Shown in pieces: positions 35,602 through 48,072 of a stretch of 64,000 nucleotides of DNA. The stretch comes from Hysterangium stoloniferum (lineage: Eukaryota; Basidiomycota; Agaricomycetes; Hysterangiales; Hysterangiaceae). Position numbers and translations under genes: made by a program. Within the stretch, counting starts at the first letter, position 1; every line of letters starts with the position of its first letter. The notes under the pieces are model-generated. The model did not search any database, was not told the DNA's origin, and worked only from the letters and a program-made list of their open reading frames with translations. The DNA lies in NCBI GenBank assembly GCA_015178975.1, contig WHVD01000001.1:1736001-1800000 (forward strand), given 5' to 3'.

Positions 35602-37919
35602 GCTATCTGTGATGAGAGTGGTCAGATGATGCGGTGATAAATTTCAAGCACTAGTTGGACTTTGAAGGAGAAATAAAATTAAGGAGAATACTGGAAGGCA
35701 ACTGAAGTGCTAGCTGGAAGAGAAGACTAGATGAGAAACTATATCGTGTTGCTTGCTGCGACGTCGACAGAGCTTTACTTGGAGAGGACAATGATATACC
35801 GATACACAATGAGACTGGCGTCTAATGGTTCACTTGAAATCTTGAATCAGCCAACCTCTTGTCATGAGCGGTGATCATGACGCGCTAATCATTGCTGCGC
35901 CACCGTCACTTCTTGCTGGTCTAAGATGTTTTTCCCATTCTCCTTTAGGATTTGCACTATACGCAGTCATTACTTATACTTTGAAATTTCGATTCTTAGT
36001 GGACGATGCTTAGTAGAAATCGCATAGGATCTCAGTAAGAATTCCTTCAAGTAGTAGTATATGATATTACGACTGAATGTGACCCCTATCACATCAATGC
36101 AGGATCCTAATGGGCGTTACGGCGAATTTGACTCCCAAAAAGTTGCTCACTAAGGATCCATTGAGTTTTTGAGTTTTGGGTCCTTTCAAATGGGTACTTC
36201 GGACAACGGATGTTCCGTGGCCCTCCTACCTTTCCGTGTCTAGAGGGGAGATGTTATCTCGCATTTTGTATGCGTAGTCTATGCTCACAACGATCAAATA
36301 ATATATTATAAGAAGCCATCCTAAGATTAATGGACACGTTGTTTTATTCAGGACTTCTTTAAACCATTAGATATATCCACACAGCAGCTCAGCTATAAAT
36401 AGACAGAGAGTTTCGGGTTCAAATCAGTCTGTGGGTGACCCTGAGGTAATGATTGAGCAACGAGGTATATAAGAGTAGTGAGCTCATCGCCACAATTTAG
36501 TCTGTGTGATCATTCAGGAACTGTACCGGACTTCATACTGTTCGCAAGGAGCATAGAACAATCAGCCAAGGGGCCACATTGTCATCTTTCGGATAAGATC
36601 CACCAGAAGCTGGAGAGTACCCAACTCACCGCAGGAAAGATAATAATTCGGCATATATAATTTTTACCATGAACACAGTAAATAGAATGAGTGTACCTTG
36701 ATTTATAAAATATAAAAAATCCCCATTGTGTTCCAACTATATGATCTAGAATGCAGCATATCGGAGATTTGAAAATACGCCACGTCATGACTAGTGATAA
36801 ACAGTAACCATCATGGAATCCGAAAACAGAGTAGTATCCCGGATAATTCAGTGTATCGAGATTTGCAACCCGCTACGTGCTGATTGACTGGCATGGCAGT
36901 AAGGGATCTGAAAGACTCATTCATCGACCGGGTAATAGTGGTGATTTGATTTGCACTTCAGTATATGATACTACGCAACCTGCTGAGCGGCCCGATGGCG
37001 CGGTTCGGACGGTAGCACTTGAGAATGGCAATGAGAGTTAATAAGTAATGTAGAATTTCCGAGTCACTACAACCGTAGGTTGCCTTCGTATACAGTCCCG
37101 ACAAATACTCATTCAAGTGAATACAGCTCGGTACTGGAAGGACCCGCATGCGCTGAATCCCTCAAGATTCCTAGGGCGAATGGCCTATGGATGCCTTTTT
37201 GCCCCTTTCATGAGGTATGTCGCATAGCTCTACCTTATCTCACAGAAATAGTTAGCTGAGATGGCCATTAAGTCGTAGAGTATGCATTGGTCGTGGGTGA
37301 GTATTGCACGAAAAGAGAGATTCCTAGCCTCTATTCAACCTGTATATTTCCAGAGATGGGGATATTGTCTTACTGAGCTTATCTTTGTTCAATATGTTAC
37401 ATAACTCTCCATCTATTTAGTCGTAGCGATCTCGACGCTATTCTAAAAATGTTTCAAGTCGAATTGAAAAATCCCGAACTATATGCTCGTCCAACTCCTG
37501 TCGAAAGGAAGAAGAGCTACTTGCAACCCGTCAGGGTTGACAATGCCTTTGCTCAGTCAAGGTGTCCTTCGACCACTCGCAGAATATAGAAGGTTTTGAG
37601 TAGTCTAGTAGCATAGCAGAACAGAGCTTCAATTCTTGTCTTTTATCGTAACTATCTTTCATCCATTTTATTTTGTACTATTCATTTCGGTCTCTCTACA
37701 TTCTTCTAGAGCGATCATTTTCCTGTATCTTGCTTCCAAGCCGCCACCATCCACCATATCTCTGGGACCGTTCACATGAGGCTCTCTACTTGATTTACTC
37801 ATGTTTTTAGTATTTTTGCGGGGCTGCCTATTCACTGTACATCGTATTTCTTCAAAAAGGCTATATGGTCCATGGTCGCGATAGTGTGAATGGCAATCCC
37901 TTGGCTCAATATCAAAAAT
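35602..37919. other. Intergenic, no supported gene
   Basis: No paralogous exons or named motifs on either strand. Short ORFs only. Confidence 0.4.
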
Positions 37920-38140
37920 AAAATATGTGACACGATGTGATGTCGACTCCTAGTTACTATAAAAATCGAATGGGCTGAAGTGTCAAAATCCTATCTTGAC
38001 ACAAGAGTACATTTACTACCCCCATGGCCCTTTACCGAATCGGCAGGCTTCCAGCCTATCAAAATCGGCGGAAACCACCTGTGACACCCCCATGGATGAA
38101 TCTTACAGGTTCTACACTGCAGCAAGACAGTAATCATGCC
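37920..38140 (+). pseudogene. DUF6533-family last-exon remnant
   Basis: The plus strand reads ATGGGCTGAAGTGTCAAAAT, then CGAATCGGCAGGCTTCCAGC and GATGAATCTTACAGGTTCTA. These match the last exon of the plus-strand gene at 55641-57352 (EWAEVSKS, IDRLPAHQ, DESYRFHTA). Upstream exons are absent. It lies tail to tail with the minus-strand gene ending at 38322. Confidence 0.65.
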
Positions 38141-38321
38141 ACTTATTACAATGCCACGTCCACTGTATTTTCTAGTTTAAATACTACTCTCTCCTGCGAC
38201 ACCGTGGTGTTTATTTTTCATGGCGAATCAAAGTAGGTTCATTCCACACATATGTTGACTATTCTTTAGCACAAAACTATATATGGCGAATTATCTGTTA
38301 TATTGTGAATTGTAGACGCTC

Positions 38322-39991
38322 TCAAACTATCGAGCGCTCCTGATTCAGAGGTGCAAATGAGCTTCTTTGGCTACTTTCCGTATTCTCTCCTTGACGAATC
38401 TGAAGCCTATCACGACTCCGAAAAGCCATTGAAGTCATCACAGGAATTGTAGTACGACCTGCATCCGACCACTCCGTGACATTGACTAGAAGCCGACAAC
38501 CCATTGTGCAAGATATCACGCTTTCCCACCTGAGGGATATTTAATTTTGTCATAAAGCTTATCAAAATGCAAATTTTTGATGCTCACAACACCGCAATGT
38601 CAGAGAAGTTTGGGTATTTGAAGATACAGATTTGGTTGATGAACAGAGTTGCAAAAGTACTAAAATATATTATGTTAGTACTAATAGTCCGGAGTCGTTA
38701 ATGAAGAAATCTATACCCAAGAAAATAAATCGCACTAACGGTCCTTTATCGTTAGTGGATGTCCTTCGCCGAAATCGACATTGTTACCTATCTTTTACCA
38801 TTCTCTGTAGTAGTGGTGGACGAATCCCCTTCCTAAACATGCTGACCGCCTGGAATAGCATGACAAGACACAAGAGTGTCTCACCCATCAACGAAGGCAG
38901 GAGCCCAAACGCGAATTTGGTAGATAATCGGTCGTATCTACACCCGGTCAGTTCTGAAGGTAAACCATATCCTGTCAAGAATGCTGTCTCCAAACACGCA
39001 AACTGGAAATCGAAAAGATGTACGTGCCTGTAGGCATGTTTAATCCCATAATGAGCAAAGTCGAGATCCCACCCACACATAATGCTACGCCAAGTATGAG
39101 AACCAAGAAGGTATTTCCTGTATAAACGGCATATATCTGTCAATTTTACTGTTAGAAACAGCAATCAAATTCTACATGCAATGAACTGACGCGACATAGG
39201 AGGATGACTTGATGCGCCAGTCACAGCTATCAGCATAGTAAGGGCTTAATTGATAAGATGGCATTACCTTCCACAGATAAAACTGAACAAGTTATGCTAA
39301 GAGATCGTCATAAAAATGCATTCCTGGATCATGGGAGCACTAACGAGACGACATGCCACCACGTGAAAGCACTGCAGCTGGAGTCGATTATATAACATCA
39401 GGAGGACAAAAATCATCGTGTTTCATACAACTAAAAAACAGAGAGAGTGGTTTAAATAAAATTAATGACAAGAACAAAAATGACCTCAACCTTATCTCCG
39501 AGACCAGCACTAAATGTTACTTGAATGAAATGTGAGCTGAATGTTCGTCAAAATAGTCGGCTCCACACCTGAAATGTCGATAATGACGATAAAAACTCCA
39601 AAGTAGCGTGCCTAAAATGATTTATTTATCGTTCGCGTTTCCGTAGTATAAACCAACAGTCTCACGAAAATATAGAGTGATTTCCCTAAAGACCACCTAC
39701 GATTCCAAACGCCAACCTTAATTATCACTGTAAGCACAGTAGACACGAAGTTCAAAAGCTTAGACCTCGTACTTGGTGCTCAAAAGACAATACTACCCAG
39801 ATAGTCAGCTTATCACTACTCCTGGCGCCTGCGACTTGTACTTGTACTCACCATAATCATAGATCAGCACAGTTGCTGCAGCCAGCCATGAATATTTGAT
39901 CGCATAATCTGAAGCAATTAGTGCATTCACTGTTATGATTAAGGTCACACTCACAGCCAGCAATTTTGTCAACGACTCTAAAATCATCCAT
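38322..39991 (-). CDS. DUF6533-type membrane protein, probable, one junction unresolved
   Basis: Most exons of the family can be read on the minus strand from an ATG at 39991 (MDDFRVVDKIAG): YAIKYSWLAAATVLIYDY, a 20-nt exon, VWNRRWSLGKSLYIF, ARYFGVFIVIIDIS, FTWWHVVS, ITCSVLSVE, the 17-nt VILLCR exon, IYAVYTGNTFLVLILG, a large FAFGLLPSLMGETLLC exon (within 38784-38990), AIYFLG, a FATLFINQ exon, and the last exon with CTMGCRLLVNVTEWSD ending TGA at 38322. Two oddities: the junction between exons 6 and 7 has no GT donor in the required phase, and exon 10 is followed by GC rather than GT. It is either a working gene with a GC-AG intron and a shifted junction, or a recent pseudogene. Confidence 0.6.
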
Positions 39992-42020
39992 AATCAGATT
40001 ATGAGGTAGAGCACGAAAAAGGGAAGTAAAGGAGGTAGTGTTGAAATCAAATTTAGAAGCCAGCAATCGTACGAGATAAGTGAGCTCGTGGGTTGTTGAG
40101 GCAAATGGATAGTTTAAATATTTGAAAACTAACTGCTTATACGTAGACTGGGCTGCGATAAAGGTTTTGGATCGGAACCTTTTTCCGGTGAAAGGGTTCC
40201 TACATAGGTGTGCTAATGGTTCGCTTGCGCGGATTCGCATGGGGACAGGGCTGATGAGTCATTTGCAGTTCGTAAGGATGGTCAGACGGATGACTGTGGT
40301 CAGCGCTAGCATCCGTAATGGTAGTTACATAACATTTCGTTAAACACGATAGCCAAGGTATGTCCGACGATCTCCAGAAAGAATAAAGGGGCAAATTGTT
40401 GAAGTATAATAATCTTGCATTTGTCTTGTTAATAAAACTTGTACTTCAATAAGTAAATACTGTACAGTTGCTTACTAATACTAACGCTTTTTGTTCGCAT
40501 CCACGACGTACTGACGCATACCTGCGCCTTAATTCTAACACAAATTCCGACCATAGGTAATAGAACCAGAAAAATGACGTAAACAGTTACCTTTCTATTC
40601 ACAAAAGTACATGTGGTGACACCGAGTTGCACTGGCGCAGTGAAACCATCACGACCTAGATGGCCAGCGGTGTCCTGAAAACACGCAGAAACGAAAAAAA
40701 ATAGACAACATTATAATGTATCAGGCTTAAAGCATTTCAACATGTACTGCAAGACTAAATGCTAAATAATAAAACTATATTCAGTAATTTCACACGACAG
40801 CAAGCCCAGGGCAAATGACTGCCTACTATTGAGACGGGCGTGTGTGTATTTCGACTCTGCGTGAGCTCTCGGCCATACCCCGCTAAGATTATAACATGGA
40901 CGTCCAAGTAAGAATTTATGCCTGTTACTCTTATACAAGCATGCTCGATATAATTCTTGTTTTTTTATTTGTTGGCCACGAAAGTTATGGTACATACTTA
41001 TAAAATAAAGAAAATGAGTACTCGGCACAACTTGAACTGTTCGAAAGGACCATAAGATTTATCTGTTACAACGACAGTTATTGTGCTAAAATCCGGGTGA
41101 CAGCTGGCAAAAGATTGCATGCTTGAAATATTATGTTTTGTGGCTGCAGTGGGGCCATACCTGGTGCCACAATCATGGTGCAGACCACCATTCACAAGTA
41201 GTCTATAGGTGATTACCATTCCTCAAGTCGTGCTTTAATACAGTATTAGTGTTGATTCGGGCCACACGGCCACAAGGGGACCCACAGATCCTCAACCGGG
41301 CTGCTTGAATCCGCGCTCATCTACAAATAATTTGAAGATAGCAATATATAACAGAAGCTATTGGGGAAGGAGGACAACATCTTGTCACGGGGTCCCCCAT
41401 GTCTCGAGTTATTGCCCAGTGAGAAAGAGCACAGTAAGTATGCTCTTCCGTGTAAAGAATTGGAAAATATTTTCTTAAAATGGAGTAAAATATTCGTTTG
41501 GAGTAGCCCGTAATTGTTAATCTTCGTAAAGCCAGAGTCATCGATACTGGCTTTGCATTTAGTTGTGATCGGGCAAGAACAGCTTATGTTCCGTGCCCCC
41601 TACTCTTCCATATATGCTAGGTATCGCCCGGTGAATCTCCAGACTTGGTTTAAGAGTACATATAAAGAATATTTTATTTTTTCGTAACATCGTCGAAGGC
41701 GTACCTTGGAGCAGTTATAAAGCTCCGAGATACAACGGACATAAGCGGGTCACTTGAGCCACTTCATAGCACGAAGATTAAGCTCACGGACCCCTTTCTT
41801 CTTGCTCCGTTCCCAGCCACTGCTCGAAGCAGCCCAAGGGACATTCAGAGCTCCCGAGTGAGAGTAACTAGTCAAAGAATACCCACAACCAACTCAAACA
41901 TAAAGACGATTCGGAATATATATCTATTCTATATAAAATAGTATCAAATCTAGAGGATGCAGTGTGCCGGGAATGTAAACTATGCTACACGACTAACAAT
42001 CATATCCTACTGTGAAACAG
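39992..42020. other. Intergenic, no supported gene
   Basis: Several short ORFs, none with a recognisable motif and none matching the paralog exons. 41770-41830 has local C-rich runs. Confidence 0.4.
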
Positions 42021-42044
42021 CACGACCCCTATGAAGGGGTCGTG
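42021..42044. repeat. Perfect 10-bp stem-loop downstream of a gene
   Basis: CACGACCCCT, a 4-base loop ATGA, then AGGGGTCGTG: a perfect palindrome 8 bp past the stop codon of the minus-strand gene ending at 42053, within its likely 3' UTR. Function unknown; possibly chance. Confidence 0.6.
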
Positions 42045-42052
42045 ACGTTGAT

Positions 42053-43735
42053 TTACACCCCACTCTCATGAGCTGGTAGCCTGTCGTTACGGTAAAAAGA
42101 TATGGACGTAATCATCGTGTCATGATAGGATTTCGACACTTCTACCGATTCCATGATATTCACTAAAAGCCGGCATCCCATGGTGCATGGTATGGTACTT
42201 TGCCATCTGGAATAAAAAGAGAGAAGGAAGAAGAAAAGCTTTTATGACCTTGAGCAAATGAAACATACTGACACTTACAACATCGCCACCACAACCCAAT
42301 CGCGATTTTTGAGGAAATCCAAGGCAAAATTGACAAACAACACCAAAGAAATACTAGAAATAAGTGTGAAGATTAATGGGGACGGCCCCATGGAAGAGTG
42401 ATGGACATACCCAACGAAGTAAGTCGTACTAGACAGGTGGCTTTAAGCTCACAGTTTTAAGGGTAATATTTGAATGCCTATTTACCTGTCAAATATCATC
42501 ATTGACAACAATGGAGATGTGGATCCATCTCGATGATATTGAATGGCCTTCAGTATCATGAAAAAGCATAGAATTACTTCCTGGGTAAACGCCGCCAGCT
42601 TCGCACACCAAATATTCTGTGATATTAAAGTCCCAACGCAGTCGGCTGCCGTCCCAAATCAACAAATGGCTGGATATCTTTGCCTCTGGTGTCACATGAG
42701 TACTCACTTGGTTTCTTGAGAACTGCAAGGATCAACGACGCAACGACACCAAGTGCTAACGAGATTGTTAACACCATGAGCACTTTTTTATTCTGCCTAT
42801 AAACGGCGTAAACCTTTTGAGATGTTTAGTAAAGGACATCAACCGACGTTAACGTGATAAGCCCACCCGACATAGTTGAATGACTTGATGCAAAGTGTAA
42901 GAGTTATAATTTGTTGTTTCGTCTGAACTTACCTTGAACGGATACGACAGCGGCCGTTGTACTTTCGTTGTGCAAGAATATATAATTAGAAGGTATTTGA
43001 CTCAACCGACGCACACTAACGAGAATATCTCCCACCAAAGGAAGGCGCTACAGTTACTAGGTATTCAATATAACCCGCGTTATAACGATAGTGCAGGTAA
43101 GGGCAGCTTAAAAACCTTACGACTATAAAAAGCATAAGATGTAATAGAACGATAAATGAAGGAATTGGAATATGACATACTTTCTTTGTAAGATCCATAC
43201 TAAATATTACTACAAAAAGTCGCTCGAGATGGTGAGGACTGAAAAATATATTCAAGTGCTCACCATGAACGTCAAAAATAGCAGTGAATATTCCTAAATA
43301 ACGCGTCTAAACGATCTTCGTTATTATGAAGATATAATATAACTTTAAGCATGCAACTCACAAAAAGATATAGGCATTTTCCTAAAGACCATCGCCGTTG
43401 CCACATAGACTTCTGTGAGAGGTAATAAGTAATTAATGATAAACAACTTGTCTTACAGTTGCTTGGAAGCACGTACTTCATGTCCAATGGTCAATCCTGA
43501 AAGTACAAAACAGCTGCTCATTAGTTCCTAGCCTAGTTGCAATAATTCCGGCTTTACCGTAGTCATATACCATCACTGTTGCTGCCCCCACCCAGGAATA
43601 CTTAGTGACATTATCTAAACAATAATAATTGAACGATAGGTGTTCATCCGACAATATCGAAGTGGCTGAAGGGGACATTCAAGAGTTTGTAATTCACTCA
43701 CCAGCTCTGATCGCCGCCAAGCTGTTGCTATCCAT
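42053..43735 (-). CDS. DUF6533-type membrane protein, near-complete copy
   Basis: The exon series follows the family plan on the minus strand: 43702-43735 (MDSNSLAAIRA), 43558-43614 (DNVTKYSWVGAATVMVYDY), 43477-43496, 43362-43412 (KSMWQRRWSLGKCLYLF), 43264-43306 (TRYLGIFTAIFDVH), about 43181-43209, the FLWWEIFS exon near 43025-43060, 42933-42961, 42867-42883 (VIQLCR, 17 nt), 42708-42813 (VYAVYRQNKKVLMVLTIS), then later exons to a TAA at 42053. Two points are uncertain. The donor after exon 6 reads AT in the phase that would keep the frame, and exon 11 has a TGA close to its start unless a downstream acceptor is used. It may be a lightly damaged pseudogene. The C-terminal tail is short. Confidence 0.6.
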
Positions 43736-44879
43736 TTTAGTGTTGAGAATGACTTACTGTTGTGGAGGGGCGCACTTGGGGATCTTTTAAAAAAGTGAGA
43801 GAACAGTCATTGTTGAACATATTGTACTGCGCCGGCAATTTGTTCTCGACCTACCTCGATTTTGCTCCAATCGGAAGAGAGAAGTGAACGGAAATAGCGG
43901 GTCTGATTGATGTCAACATCTGAGTTGACGATAACCTGACATTCGCTGAGATCGATGAGTCCTACAGGCTCCACATTGCAACAGAACAGTAGTCGTGTAG
44001 ATTCCCTGTGATAAAATCAGTGACGCTAGCAATGCGATGACGACCAGAAACATCCGGAAGTCTATTGTAATACATTAGTCTCGCATCAGACTGGACATTA
44101 ATTAAGCGTCACTTCCGTGTCACGAGCTTGGTTTCCACACCGCGTATATAAGTAACCTTTTTTCATTTTTGCCCCTCAGTCGTTTTTACAGCCCTCCTCG
44201 GCAGCGACTGAGGTAAGCTTTGTTCCTTCATGACATCTATAGCTAACGTACCTAGCACGGGCGTTCGTTGCCCTGTCATAGTTTGTTACCTGTACACTAC
44301 ATTTTCTAGATTCGATACCGTTGAAAAACTGATACTCAGTGAACGGACGAGGGTATGCAATTCTTCCTGGACCACCAACTTGTTATAATGCATTTCTCTC
44401 CTCCCTAGTCTGTTCTCCTTTCTAATGTGCAGTGCCGATGACCGATGGGGTTCGTGAACGTGAACAACCGTAGTAAAAAGGGCGATGGAACCTACACGTG
44501 GCGACTCACTCGGAACTTACGACTTTTTATTTTTTTAATGTTTTAATACGTTCACTCTGCATACCCTTGCGATCCATGAGAAAATTAATGCTTAAGAGCC
44601 GTTTCAGGGGAGAATCATAATCAACTTGAAGATACTCTTACCGAAATTAAGTCCGAATCCTGTGAATTGTTGATGTTGGGGACAACCTGGAGATTAAAAT
44701 ATGGGTTGTGTATAGGAGATCAGAAAGCGACCAAAGTCCATCAATGCTATGATCCTCGCCAACCTCAGAAGTTGATTGACGCGCACTGTTGTTCAATATC
44801 AGATATATCCGTCCATATATGTATGACTAAGGAAATCGAAATTCCGAGAACATCCTGGCATGCAACAAATTAACGTCAA
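43736..44879. other. Intergenic with duplicated 3' flank of the gene family
   Basis: 43935-44020 (+) carries GATGAGTCCTACAGGCTCCA and GCAACAGAACAGTAG, a remnant of the last exon of the plus-strand paralog. 44290-44400 resembles the sequence just downstream of that gene (57360-57480: TTTAGATT.GATAC, ATTCTTCCTG). A GGATCTTTTAAAAAAGTGAG block at about 43780 is a promoter-proximal block shared with other copies. No complete gene. Confidence 0.5.
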
Positions 44880-47177
44880 CGTAGGTCTTAAGTACTATCT
44901 CAATACGCATGATGGTGATCCCACACGCCCTCCCATCACGCATGGGAAGGTCCTTTCCCGTCTGCAATACATATTCTGGCCACGATCATGAATACACACA
45001 ACTGAGAGTCCACGCATCCTACGACGAACTGGGCCCATTCCTGCTCATGGATAAAGTAAACGATGAACTCAATAAACAACACGGTACAGATGCTGGAGAA
45101 ATGAAGTGAAAAAGTATGCAGGATGGGAAAAGCGACGCCGAAGAAACGTGACGGACATACCTAACGAAATAAATGAGACTGGACGCTGCTTTTCAAGCCA
45201 ACGCTTTCAAAGGGAGCCTTTGGACGCTGCGCATACCTGTAGTGTACCCAACCATGATAAAAATTGAGCCCCATATCCATCTCTGTAATTCTGAGTGGCC
45301 CTCAATAACATGAAGGAGGAAAGTATTGTTTCATAGATCAGCGGTGGCAACATTCCAAACACAAACTTTGATAATATTACACCGATATGGAAGCAACCGG
45401 TGAATCCGAAAGGCGGCGCAGATTCTATCACATATTAACAAGAGGTTGGAAACCGCCGAAACCGAATATGTGTCCTATAACCTCAATGCCAGATCCGACG
45501 TCATAAAATACTTTCATTGCTGTGACCCGTCCGAGTTCTTCCTGGTATTGCTATTACTTACGCAACTTGTGATTGCCGAAGGTAACTTGTGGCTCAGGTC
45601 TCCCGCCAAACGTGTGTGTGGGAATCACTGAAGACAGCTGTGGAGACGCGGAGAACAAGGAAAAAGGGGAAATCGACCCTTAGCAAACGACCCAAATTTA
45701 TCAGAGATCGTGGCCTGATTCGCGCATTCGCTAGAGGTTGCAGGGAATTATTGCCGGTATGACTAGAGAGAATCTGACATATTTTATTCATAAAATATAA
45801 GGATTCGCCAACAGATATACGAAAACTCATGACAAGCAGACTAGCAAGTACTTCGAGTGCAAATACGATTCCTAGTACTATGGGCAAATTGTTATTCCGT
45901 CGATAAACGGCGTAAGCCTTTTGAGTTAGTGACTTAAATGATATTGATCTTGTGTTAATGAGAGAAGCCTACCCGACATAGCAGAATGACTTGGTGCAAG
46001 GGGTGAGAACATCAATCTGATATTTTCCTCGAAACACTATGTCGCGTTGAGCGTACCTTAATCATATATGACGACAGCAGCCGCACTTTCGTGTGGAAGG
46101 CGAATTAGAAGGGGATTTTAAATCATCAAGCTACGAGGATAGCTGCCACTAAAGGGCGGCTTTACAGCTCGTGTTCGACGTAACCGCGTCATCATTACAG
46201 TGCAAGTATTGGATTAATTTAGGATTCTTATAACTATCAGATATATTGAGATATGGAACGTGGATAAAACATTTGGAACCTGACACATTTTATTTAGAAT
46301 ATTTACACTAACACTTACTACGACTTGGGACAGTAAGGGTTACAATGGAATCGGAGCGCTCACCAGAAACGTTGAAAATGGCTGTGAATAGTCCTAGATA
46401 ACGGGTCTAAGCGATGCGAATCATGATGCAATATAATTCTGAGAAGAAGAGAGGAAGTATATAACTCACGAACGCGTCGCCACATGGATCTCTGTGACGG
46501 GTTATATATGAGAAACGACCTATCTCGCAGTTACTTTGAAACACGTACTTCGTGTTAAATGTTCAATCCTGAAAGTACAGAATGTATATTCATTATCTTC
46601 CGGTGGCGATAATTCCGGCTTTACCGTAGTCATATACCATCACTGCTGCTGCTATCCCCAAAGCCAAAGTACTCTTGGAGATAACGGTGTTGTTGGATAA
46701 CACCGTCAAGCTTTACAGCTATATTTGGACAGACAAAACACATACAGGGTCGAAATAACAAAGGAACCGCTTGGCAACAAAAGAACTGAGATACAACCTT
46801 TTGTTCCCTATGTCTCAGACTTCCTTTTGTTCCGTATTTCCTTTGTTCGTATTTCCCCATTGTTATCTTTAGTATATATAATGTAACTCTAACAACCTTA
46901 CACCTCAGTCCGTTATACACATATACGAGACTGAGGTGAGTCATTCTTCTCCTACATTTTTATTAATATTCACATGTTGTAGTTTATTATTAGGTACTTA
47001 ATCCTAGTCCGTTATACACATATACGAGACTGAGTTTATTATTAGGTTACTTTTCTAACAGGTGTCACCATCTGAAAAATAATCATCAACTATTGATATA
47101 CCGTCCAATAATATGAAAATGTCTGGAGGGTCAATGTAGAACTCACACTCTGATCGCTATCGAGCTCCTGCTATCCA
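44880..47177 (-). pseudogene. DUF6533-type gene disrupted by a solo LTR
   Basis: Start ATG at 47177 (MDSRSSIAIR), with exon 2 split by an LTR at 46691-47060. Readable remains include ALGIAAAVMVYDY, CKAAL.WQL, the 17-nt VILLCR exon near 45980, VYAVYRRNNNLPIVLGIVFA (about 45820-45915) and FVFGMLPPLIYETILS (within 45207-45431). Exon 3 contains a stop, exon 4 is largely deleted, the AAAVV exon runs into TAA, and the last exon near 44900-44960 is degenerate. Order and spacing follow the family plan, so this is a dead copy. Confidence 0.75.
46691..47060 (+). mobile_element. 370-bp solo LTR inside an exon
   Basis: From TGTTGGATAACACC to TTTTCTAACA, flanked by exact GGTGT at 46686-46690 and 47061-47065. 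It sits within exon 2 of the minus-strand DUF6533-type pseudogene. It has a TATA-like GTATATATAA at about 46872, and a ~30-bp unit (TCCGTTATACACATATACGA core) present twice, at about 46911-46940 and 47008-47036. A copia-like size; a relative lies at 49337-49526. A fossil solo LTR. Confidence 0.85.
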
Positions 47178-48072
47178 TGCTATCTGGGTTGAGAATGGTT
47201 CACTGCCAGTGGTATGGTGGTTAATTTGAAAGAACTTGGGGATCCTGTAAAAAGTGAGAGAACTGAAAAGCGTGGCCATCTGAGATGCCACCATGCACAA
47301 GTGGAAGAGAAGACTAAGCTGAGACAGCATGCTGATTGATATTGATATCGAGGTGTCAGCTGAGTATATAATAACATCACCAATGATTTAAAAAAAATCT
47401 ATGGCAAGTAGATTGACTATATGGACTGCAATTGCATTAAGTCTGTGATACTCGAACATCAGTAAAGTGGTTTAGCCGCTAGAGGTGCCAGCCATGATCC
47501 GGTTTGCTCCCGTCCCTTTTTTTGGCTGTAGAGGATAGGTGCTGGCTCCCAGAGGCTCTCAGAGTGCTCAAAGTGCAAAACATCAATAATATGTATTATT
47601 TTAACAGAATGTCCCAATACCACTTCTAGAGTATTTAAAGCAGAAATATAACAGAGTTTCATCCTTGGAACCTGAGATCTCTTCCTTATTTGTCTTATTG
47701 TTCTTGCTGCTCACTTGATTTGTAGTTCTGTCTTGTTGTGCTCCCTGCTTGCCTTGTTGTATGATAGAACAATAACTCTAAAATCTATATATGTTAGGGC
47801 CCAACAGCACCTGAGTTGAATCCCACTCCTCATCCCTCACATACATACATGTGTCACTGAATAATACTTATTTGTAAAACATCACTTTATCTCCTATGTT
47901 CTCACCATTTTCACTGTATCAGATGGTGTTTTTAATGAAAACCTTGTCAAGCACTTTACTATCTACAGCTTTCAGGTTATAATGGAAAACATCAACTCAA
48001 AAATACAGTTTGGTAGGTAGACTTGGTGTGAAATGAACTAATCCAAAATGTTTCCACATTTTCTATGCAATT
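47178..48072. other. Promoter flank of the pseudogene, then repeat debris
   Basis: 47178 to about 47456 is homologous to 52618-53060 (upstream region of another family copy) and contains the shared TATTATATACTCAG on the minus strand at 47361-47374. After about 47457 the homology stops and sequence of unknown origin, probably retroelement debris, leads to the LTR at 48073. Confidence 0.5.
47361..47374 (-). promoter_or_regulatory. Conserved TATA block upstream of a DUF6533-type copy
   Basis: TATTATATACTCAG on the minus strand, about 185 bp before the start codon at 47177. The same block stands before the fragment at 52617 and, on the plus strand, before the gene at 55641, surrounded by conserved sequence. 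It probably acts as the core promoter TATA element of the family. Confidence 0.5.
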
